In this document: positions 1 to 4,395 of the stretch, in pieces
Position numbering within the stretch: position 1 is the stretch's first letter
Layout of the letters: each line of letters begins with the position of its first letter
Assembly: GCA_017631705.1 (NCBI GenBank)
Contig: JAGBSU010000225.1
Coordinates: 1-13,112, forward strand
DNA from: Clostridia bacterium
GTDB lineage: Bacteria; Bacillota; Clostridia; Oscillospirales; Acutalibacteraceae
Length of the DNA stretch: 13,112 nucleotides
Direction of reading: 5' to 3'
The notes under the pieces: model-generated
Seen by the model: only the letters and a program-made list of their open reading frames with translations
The model's database searches: none
Told to the model about the DNA's origin: nothing
Program-made: the position numbers and the translations under genes

Positions 1-462
1 AGCAGAGGTGACACACAGCACCAAACCGAATCCCAAGGCAGAACCGAGCGAATCTGCCAAGAAAGATACAAGAGACCCTTTACCCAAAACGGTCACACCG
101 GCCGATCGGTAGGTGAACAGCGTGCTGACCGCCATTAACGGTAAAAACAAGTATAGATGCGCGTAAATGTTCGGTGCTATCCATTGCCGCAGAACGAGAG
201 CGGCTAACAGAAGGAAAACGGAAGATAACAATGCATGCAGTAACGGGCGGAGCTTGGAGGATATTTTTTTATCCAGCAAAGAGAAAATCAAATCCGTAGG
301 AACCAACACCGCCAGCGTGCAGATGGCAAGAGTAACACCGTCTTGCAAGTTAGAGCCAACCGCTAAAATAGGGCACAGACTCATGGCTTGGACTAAAACG
401 ACATTTTCCGGTAAAAAAGCATTCCAAAAAACGGACAAAAAAGAGTTAACAGAAGTTTTCAA
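1..462 (-). CDS. RnfE-like (RnfA/RnfE/NqrD family) membrane subunit, 3' end beyond window
   Basis: Integral membrane subunit of an Rnf-type complex; 154 residues are visible and the C-terminus lies off the left edge. The start is TTG at 462, overlapping the rnfD stop as TTGA, with a GGGAGG ribosome binding site inside the rnfD 3' end. The family signature is clear near residues 20-37 (ENVVLVQAMSLCPILAV), matching the NPVLVQ..GLCPLLAV start of RnfE. Around 105-110 is LFLPLM, and 135-149 holds a glycine-rich membrane helix (LADSLGSALGFGLVLC). In the family, RnfA and RnfE each give two Cys to an intramembrane [2Fe-2S] cluster. Here the first is kept (C30), but the position of the second, usually in a VTNC-type motif about 83 residues on, reads AVST (111-114) with no Cys. 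RnfE fits better than RnfA because of the LCPILAV segment, but either is possible. Several hydrophobic segments are visible. Confidence 0.72.
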   Translation of the reverse strand, partial: MKTSVNSFLSVFWNAFLPENVVLVQAMSLCPILAVGSNLQDGVTLAICTLAVLVPTDLIFSLLDKKISSKLRPLLHALLSSVFLLLAALVLRQWIAPNIYAHLYLFLPLMAVSTLFTYRSAGVTVLGKGSLVSFLADSLGSALGFGLVLCVTSA

Positions 463-1442
463 GAGCGAAGCACCTCCCGTATATGAGAGAAATAGCGCAC
501 AGCCTGCCAGCATACGCGGTCAAGTAACGGCGAAAAAGAATTGACCAACAGCACGGCAAAAAAGTCGCAACATTCAAACCGACCATAGTGGCGCAGTAAC
601 ATAGTAAGAATGGCAGCGAGTGCGCCATAGACGATGCGCGCTGGCGAATAGTGCGGTGCGGTAATAGGATCGCCGAGCAAAAACACACCGACAAACAACA
701 AAAGGCCGGTGCAAAGTTCCAAAGAAATGCTCGTAGCAGCGCTAATATCGGCACGCGGGAACAAAGCTGCCCACAGCGTGCAGACGACGATATACGATGT
801 AAAAGCCAGCGGCGAAGCAGAGTGGCGCATGAACAAATATACAGCACAAGCCAGCAACACCAAAATACCGGCCGAACCGATAGGACCGGGAATATCGCCG
901 CTGATAAGGGAAATCCAGTTGTAAGAGGTGGTACCACCACTGCTCAACTGGGCGGTAGGAGATACGGCTGTGATAACCGACGAAGTATCCCATAGCGGTA
1001 AAGAGGTGTTTAGCGAGGGGTCGGGATACAAAAACAAACGAGTTGGGAAACAGATAGCACAAAACGCGACGCCAGCCGCTGCCGGGTTAAACACATTTCG
1101 GCCGAATCCGCCAAAGGGCATTTTTGCTACACCGATGGCAAAAGCAGCACCGATGGCAGGCACCCAAAACGGCGTTATCGGAGACATCATGGCACCGATG
1201 AGGGCACCGGTGACGGCCGCAGAACCGTCTAAAATTGTGGGACGGCGTACCAAGAAAGCGCAACAAAGCAGTTCCAGCAAAACAGCGGTTATCATGCCGA
1301 TGAGCACCAACAAAAACGGACGCCAACCAAAGCACAAGCAAGAGAAGCCGGTAACGGCTGCTAAACAAAGCAGGACACCGGCCGATTGGTAAAAAGGATG
1401 TTGTGTTTGCCGCAGATGCGGAGCAGCAGAGGGTTTAAGCAT
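459..1442 (-). CDS. rnfD: RnfD/NqrB-family membrane subunit of Rnf-type complex
   Basis: Membrane subunit of ferredoxin:NAD+ oxidoreductase (Rnf) type, 327 residues, about the usual family length. Family landmarks occur in order: LDGSAAVTGALIGAMM (71-86), GGFGRNVFNPAAAGVAF (111-127), GDIPGPIGS (182-190) and LGDPITAPHYSP (256-267). The rest is mostly hydrophobic helices. In canonical RnfD/NqrB a Thr in an S-G-A-T type motif, shortly before the GxxPGxIGE-like segment, carries covalently bound FMN placed by ApbE. Here that stretch reads TAVSPTAQL (158-166): the S stays, but G-A-T is replaced by P-T-A, so the acceptor Thr is missing or shifted by one (T163). The start ATG at 1442 has GGAGG 6 nt upstream and overlaps the rnfC end by 8 nt (ATGCTTAA). 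Downstream, TTGA overlaps the next subunit. rnfG, usually next, is not here. Family assignment is firm; retained redox function is uncertain. Confidence 0.9.
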   Translation of the reverse strand: MLKPSAAPHLRQTQHPFYQSAGVLLCLAAVTGFSCLCFGWRPFLLVLIGMITAVLLELLCCAFLVRRPTILDGSAAVTGALIGAMMSPITPFWVPAIGAAFAIGVAKMPFGGFGRNVFNPAAAGVAFCAICFPTRLFLYPDPSLNTSLPLWDTSSVITAVSPTAQLSSGGTTSYNWISLISGDIPGPIGSAGILVLLACAVYLFMRHSASPLAFTSYIVVCTLWAALFPRADISAATSISLELCTGLLLFVGVFLLGDPITAPHYSPARIVYGALAAILTMLLRHYGRFECCDFFAVLLVNSFSPLLDRVCWQAVRYFSHIREVLRS

Positions 1443-2724
1443 GGCTATCCTCCATATCTAAAAAGACGGCACCGGAGGCCGCTTTGGCTTCTTCGACAAT
1501 AGATGCCAGCGGAATGCCGCTGGGACAGACAAAGGAACAGGCGTTACAACCGTCGCACTCGTCGGCACGTAATGAAGAAAGCCGTTCATAATGCATGTTT
1601 TGGTGTCGACGAACAATTTCAAAGGGGAGTAATCCGGCGTGGCAGGATTGGGCGCACCGGCCGCAACCGACACACGAATATGTGGCAGGGGTGCGGAGTG
1701 TTTTGGTTGAAAAAGCCAATAAACAGGTCATACCGGGCAAAACGGGAATATCCAAAGACGAAACGGCGGTGCCGGTCATTTGTTCGCCGACAATGACGTA
1801 ATCCGGCAGGTCGGACACATCGCAGAATTCTAATAATTGTTGTAGGGTAGCACCAAACGGTACCGATACGTTTTGCGGTTGAGGAACTGCGTCACCGGCT
1901 ACGGTAACCACACAACGGCTGTGCGGTTCGGATAAAAACAAGGCGCGGTATAAGGCAAGACATGCTTGCACACCGACACGTCCGACGGTAGCAGAGTGCG
2001 GGGCAGAATGTGTGCCGAATTTTTTGCCGCGGTGAACGATATCGGTTACCGGGTAGTAAGAATCAGTTTGGTATAAGAACGGTTTACCGATGCGCAATGT
2101 AAGCGCTCGGCGGCGCGCACCAGACAAGCACACGGCAATGTGGTAACGTGTAACACCGGCACAGCGTGCTAACATGCGTAAACCTTCCAAAACTTGCTCG
2201 GCATAGTCGTGAAGCACCGCCCAGGCGGAAGAGGAAAACGGTTCAATTTCTACAGCATCCACCACTAAAAATCCGCAACCGTTTGTTTGCCAATCTTGAA
2301 GTTTCAGCGAAAGCGGAACACCGTCAAGTTCATCCACAATACCGGCTTCTTTTGCGGCTTGTAAAATATATTCCGGTGTAAATTGTTCGCTTGCCGGCGT
2401 GGGCACTTCGGGTGTCGGATTATCGGGCAAGCAGTCAATAACCACACAAGAAAGAGTACCGTATAACGGATGCTGTATTTCTCGCTCACCGCTGACAAGA
2501 CCGGTGACGCTGGAACAAACTGCCGAAATCGGGTCATCTTCCACCGTGGACAAACGAGTTCCTTTTCGTACGGTATCATACAAATGAACAGTGGGAATGA
2601 CGGTGGCATCGGTGGGGAAAGCATAGGGAAGAATTACCTGCGGCAGCGTATTGAGTTCTGCCGTGGGGAGAGAAATGGCCGGTTCTTTTTGAAACAACAA
2701 CCGAGCACCGCGTTTTAACGCCAC
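1435..2724 (-). CDS. rnfC: Divergent RnfC-family iron-sulfur subunit
   Basis: Peripheral subunit of an Rnf-type complex, 429 residues. The open frame extends upstream to 2928, but that part has no RnfC similarity and overlaps structured leader RNA. I start at GTG 2724, which has AGGAGG 7 nt upstream. The C-terminus has two ferredoxin-type motifs: CVGCGRCAQSC (351-361) and CDGCNACSFVCP (390-401), enough for two [4Fe-4S] clusters. Other family landmarks are VVTVAGDAV (272-280), VGEQMTGTAVSSLDIPV (312-328, matching GGPMMG..) and EAGIV (126-130). The domain that binds FMN and NADH in canonical RnfC (GLGGAGFPTHVKL) reads DELDGVPLSLKL here (131-142): the glycines and FPT are gone. The NGAECEPY segment is VDAVEIEPF, and the YPQG.E..LI motif is not found. 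It is first in a tightly overlapping operon. It may accept electrons from something other than NADH, or pass them without flavin; this is inference. Confidence 0.85.
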   Translation of the reverse strand: MALKRGARLLFQKEPAISLPTAELNTLPQVILPYAFPTDATVIPTVHLYDTVRKGTRLSTVEDDPISAVCSSVTGLVSGEREIQHPLYGTLSCVVIDCLPDNPTPEVPTPASEQFTPEYILQAAKEAGIVDELDGVPLSLKLQDWQTNGCGFLVVDAVEIEPFSSSAWAVLHDYAEQVLEGLRMLARCAGVTRYHIAVCLSGARRRALTLRIGKPFLYQTDSYYPVTDIVHRGKKFGTHSAPHSATVGRVGVQACLALYRALFLSEPHSRCVVTVAGDAVPQPQNVSVPFGATLQQLLEFCDVSDLPDYVIVGEQMTGTAVSSLDIPVLPGMTCLLAFSTKTLRTPATYSCVGCGRCAQSCHAGLLPFEIVRRHQNMHYERLSSLRADECDGCNACSFVCPSGIPLASIVEEAKAASGAVFLDMEDSHA

Positions 2725-2731
2725 AACAGCA

Positions 2732-2737
2732 CCTCCT
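2732..2737 (-). promoter_or_regulatory. Ribosome binding site that sets the GTG start of rnfC
   Basis: AGGAGG on minus, 7 nt before GTG 2724. It decides the rnfC start against the longer open frame reaching 2928. The site lies 10 nt after the base of the 2748-2772 hairpin, so leader folding could control access to it. Confidence 0.75.
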
Positions 2738-2747
2738 TTTTTGTAGT

Positions 2748-2772
2748 GTGACAGGACTCGAACCCCTGTCAC
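2748..2772 (-). other. T-loop-like hairpin before rnfC ribosome binding site
   Basis: Perfect 8-bp stem GTGACAGG/CCTGTCAC with the 9-nt loop GGTTCGAGT. The loop and flanks imitate the T arm of a tRNA (GTTCGAGTC), but there is no D arm, no anticodon arm and no full acceptor stem, so it is not a tRNA gene. T-loop folds dock against distant elements in several structured RNAs, which would suit a tertiary contact in this leader. Confidence 0.6.
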
Positions 2773-2928
2773 GGTTTCGTTCACCGCCTTATTCCGTGCG
2801 GTTTTTTCCCTTACCAATAGAAAAATTCTTGTTTCGCCTATGCCGTGAAGCGCTGATAGCCTTTCGGATTTCAAGCGACAAGGCGACGGCGAACGGGGGC
2901 TTTTATTGGTAAGGCGTGGCGGGTTCAC

Positions 2929-3031
2929 TAAGCAGAGAAGTCATATCCGAACACGCTGAAAACGGCAGAATTTTGGGGCTTTTTGGATTATCGGCGTCGT
3001 CAGGCGCCAGCCTTGCCGACTTCTCTGCTTA
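2929..3031 (-). repeat. 14-bp perfect inverted repeat closing a 75-nt loop domain
   Basis: TAAGCAGAGAAGTC on minus (3018-3031) pairs perfectly with GACTTCTCTGCTTA (2929-2942). Inside, GGCG/CGCC and CGGCA/TGCCG pairs are possible. It forms the 5'-most domain of the rnfC leader if transcription starts at or upstream of 3031. A DNA-level role, such as a binding site between the divergent genes, is a less likely alternative because the arms are 75 bp apart. Confidence 0.7.
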
Positions 3032-3050
3032 AATACCAAAAATTAACCTC

Positions 3051-3079
3051 TTGCAAAGAACTTGTCCGCATAATATGAT
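3051..3079 (+). promoter_or_regulatory. Sigma-A-type promoter of the MecA-like gene
   Basis: -35 TTGCAA (3051-3056), 17-nt spacer, -10 TATGAT (3074-3079). It lies 33 nt before the chosen ATG. The -35 is a palindrome, so the same hexamer is present on the opposite strand facing the rnfC operon. Confidence 0.55.
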
Positions 3080-3112
3080 GATAGTAAGCCTTTGCAAGGG
3101 AGAGATAAGCGA

Positions 3113-3664
3113 ATGAGAATGGAATTGCTCCGCGACGGAGCTCTGAAAATATGGATGAATGCGGATGACTTAGACCGCTTTGGGATAACCTTTGACACCT
3201 TGTATGCCGACACAGCAAGTACGCGCCGTACCTTCATCAAATTATTAGCTGTAGCGAAGAGCCGGTTGGGATTTTGCCCCGAAAGCGAGATGAAGGTGGA
3301 GGTAATGGCTTTGCCGACCGGCTGTCTGTTTGTCATCACTCCGGAAAAAGAAAAAATACGCATTTGTACTCCGCAAATATACGCCGTTGTCGATGCGGAG
3401 GAGTTATTGCGTTTGGGAGAAAAATTAGCGTTAGAAAATGCAGAGGCACTACCGCTCGCCTCATTATATCAATGGGAATCGGAGTACCGATTGGTGGTAT
3501 ATAACGGGCACCGTAAGCAAAACCGTGTGCGACAGATTTTATCCGAATTCACACAATATATCGCCGAGGGAAACGGTGCTGCTGCTTTTTTAGAAGAGCA
3601 TGGCGTGCCGATTATACAAGGGACGGCTCTGCATCGGTTGTGTGCAACTTATGAATCTCGTTGA
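3113..3664 (+). CDS. MecA-family ClpC adaptor protein
   Basis: Similar to MecA/YpbH adaptors, cytosolic proteins that bring substrates to the ClpC AAA+ unfoldase and ClpP protease and help assemble the ClpC hexamer. 183 residues, shorter than the roughly 220 of Bacillus MecA. The N-terminal part (1-80) has the MecA order: a start like MRMELLRDGALKIWMNADDL, a helix region with TRRTFIKLLAVA (37-48), then the strand VEVMALPTGCLFVIT (62-76). The linker (77-88) is very short, which explains the small size. The C-terminal part (89-183) has DAEELLRLGEKL (94-105), SEYRLVVYN (123-131) and FLEEHGVPIIQG (159-170), like the MecA C-terminal domain that binds ClpC. Start: ATG 3113 with GGGAG 10 nt upstream; ATG 3119 is an alternative, and the longer TTG 3092 would overlap the ribosome binding site. 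Its 3' end overlaps rpe on the other strand. Targets cannot be read from sequence. Confidence 0.75.
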   Translation: MRMELLRDGALKIWMNADDLDRFGITFDTLYADTASTRRTFIKLLAVAKSRLGFCPESEMKVEVMALPTGCLFVITPEKEKIRICTPQIYAVVDAEELLRLGEKLALENAEALPLASLYQWESEYRLVVYNGHRKQNRVRQILSEFTQYIAEGNGAAAFLEEHGVPIIQGTALHRLCATYESR

Positions 3665-4286
3665 CCAATGCGGCGGCATCGGGCGCATTAAACAGAGCAC
3701 TGCCGACAACGGCAATGTCTGCCCCTGCCGCAGCGGCAATGGGTGCAGTTTGTGCAGAAATACCACCATCTACTTGTAAACTGACCGAAAGACCGCGGCG
3801 TGTAATTTCGCGGCGAAGTTCGGAAAGTTTGGGCATCATATCTTCCATGAATTTTTGACCGCCGAAACCCGGTTCAACGGTCATGACCAGCACCATGTCG
3901 ACTTTATCCAAATAGGGAAAAACTGCCGAAGCCGGTGTTTTCGGCTTGATAGTAAGGGCGGCTCTTTTGCCGAAGTGACGAATAGCCGCCAGAGTTTCTT
4001 CAACCGGTGAATCGCTTTCAACGTGAAAATTGATTAAATCCGCACCTGCGTTAGCGAAGGCTTCAATTAAGCGGTGAGGGTACTGCATCATTAAGTGTAC
4101 ATCAAAAAACATATCGGACACGGAACGCAGACGCTCAATGACCGGTGGACCGAAGCTCAAATTAGGAACAAACACGCCGTCCATGACATCCAGATGGATC
4201 ATGTCGGCACCGGTTTGTTTTACAAACGCAAGTTCCGATGACAATTGCGTAAAATCACAGGTAAGGATAGAAGGAGAAACTTGCAT
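3612..4286 (-). CDS. rpe: Ribulose-phosphate 3-epimerase
   Basis: Interconverts D-ribulose 5-phosphate and D-xylulose 5-phosphate in the pentose phosphate pathway; cytosolic TIM barrel. 224 residues, normal length. Family motifs in order: SPSIL (4-8); HLDVMDGVFVPNLSFGP (31-47) with metal/catalytic H31 and D33; DVHLMM (62-67) with H64; VEPGFGGQKF (137-146), the flexible phosphate loop; and QVDGGI (171-176) with the second catalytic Asp, D173; VVGSALF (193-199). Start ATG 4286 with GGAGG 6 nt upstream. It has its own strong promoter (4319-4347) after the pnp terminator. In Firmicutes rpe often sits near rsgA and prkC; here it stands alone. The last eight or so residues go beyond the usual barrel end and lie in the antisense overlap with the MecA-like gene. 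Confidence 0.96.
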   Translation of the reverse strand: MQVSPSILTCDFTQLSSELAFVKQTGADMIHLDVMDGVFVPNLSFGPPVIERLRSVSDMFFDVHLMMQYPHRLIEAFANAGADLINFHVESDSPVEETLAAIRHFGKRAALTIKPKTPASAVFPYLDKVDMVLVMTVEPGFGGQKFMEDMMPKLSELRREITRRGLSVSLQVDGGISAQTAPIAAAAGADIAVVGSALFNAPDAAALVNEIHKLHTTDAEPSLV

Positions 4287-4318
4287 GATAAACCTCCGAG
4301 ATAGACAAATTCATTTAT

Positions 4319-4347
4319 ATTTTACCTTATTTTTTATAAAAGGTCAA
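4319..4347 (-). promoter_or_regulatory. Strong sigma-A promoter of rpe
   Basis: -35 TTGACC (4342-4347), exactly 17-nt spacer, -10 TAAAAT (4319-4324) on minus, about 33 nt before the rpe ATG. It begins 3 nt after the pnp terminator hairpin, so the two transcription units are separated with almost no spare DNA. Confidence 0.75.
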
Positions 4348-4349
4348 GC

Positions 4350-4382
4350 AAAAGCCCGACAACACGCAGTTGACGGGCTTTT
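4350..4382 (-). terminator. Rho-independent terminator after pnp
   Basis: On minus, 13 nt after the pnp stop: AAAAGCCCG, one T-T mismatch, CAAC, loop TGCGT, GTTG, then CGGGCTTTT. Thirteen pairs if the flanking A-T pairs are counted. The U run is short (4), so termination may be incomplete; the plus-strand reading has a T run of 5 but no gene ends there. Confidence 0.7.
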
Positions 4383-4395
4383 TAAAGGTGTTTAA

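Larger units (their letters stand above)
2725..3031 (-). promoter_or_regulatory. Long structured 5' leader of the rnfC operon, class unknown
   Basis: About 300 nt without a credible gene, between the divergent MecA-like gene and rnfC. Read on minus it contains, in order: a domain closed by a perfect 14-bp stem (3018-3031 with 2929-2942); a domain closed by a perfect 11-bp stem (CCTTACCAATA, 2904-2914, with 2809-2819) around 84 nt that hold an inner TTCGCC/GGCGAA stem; an ACCGC/GCGGT hairpin (2783-2802); and a T-loop-like 8-bp hairpin (2748-2772) just before the ribosome binding site. CCGCC just outside the 11-bp stem can pair with GGCGG (2784-2788). TAGTG (2925-2929) can pair with CACTA (2745-2749), drawing the second domain into one closed junction. 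The nested pairing suggests a cis-regulatory RNA. I checked from memory the motifs of TPP, FMN, SAM-I, cobalamin, lysine, c-di-GMP, fluoride and THF riboswitches and of T-boxes and found none. The rnf promoter is unclear; a weak CGGACA-17-TAATTT (3063-3068, 3040-3045) would start RNA near the first stem. Confidence 0.5.

Noticed and set aside
928..1392. Plus-strand open frame of 154 codons opposite rnfD
   Set aside because: Antisense shadow of a clear membrane gene; no ribosome binding site or family similarity.
2748..2772. tRNA 3' end (GGTTCGAGTCC with flanking stem)
   Set aside because: No D arm, anticodon arm or seven-pair acceptor stem upstream; with a standard T-arm register one pair is a G-G mismatch. 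Better read as a simple 8-bp hairpin.
2783..2807. Plus-strand terminator (ACCGC/GCGGT followed by T6)
   Set aside because: Only five pairs and no plus-strand gene upstream; more likely part of the rnfC leader read on minus.
2846..2862. c-di-AMP riboswitch, from the AAATCCGAAAGG string
   Set aside because: The other conserved blocks of that class, such as the GGGGTGAATC-type element, are not present.
2725..2928. N-terminal extension of RnfC by 68 residues
   Set aside because: The extension has no RnfC-like sequence, covers the strong ribosome binding site and overlaps stable RNA stems.
2981..3001. Hammerhead ribozyme core, from CTGACGA on minus
   Set aside because: No GAAA at the right distance and no matching stems I and III.
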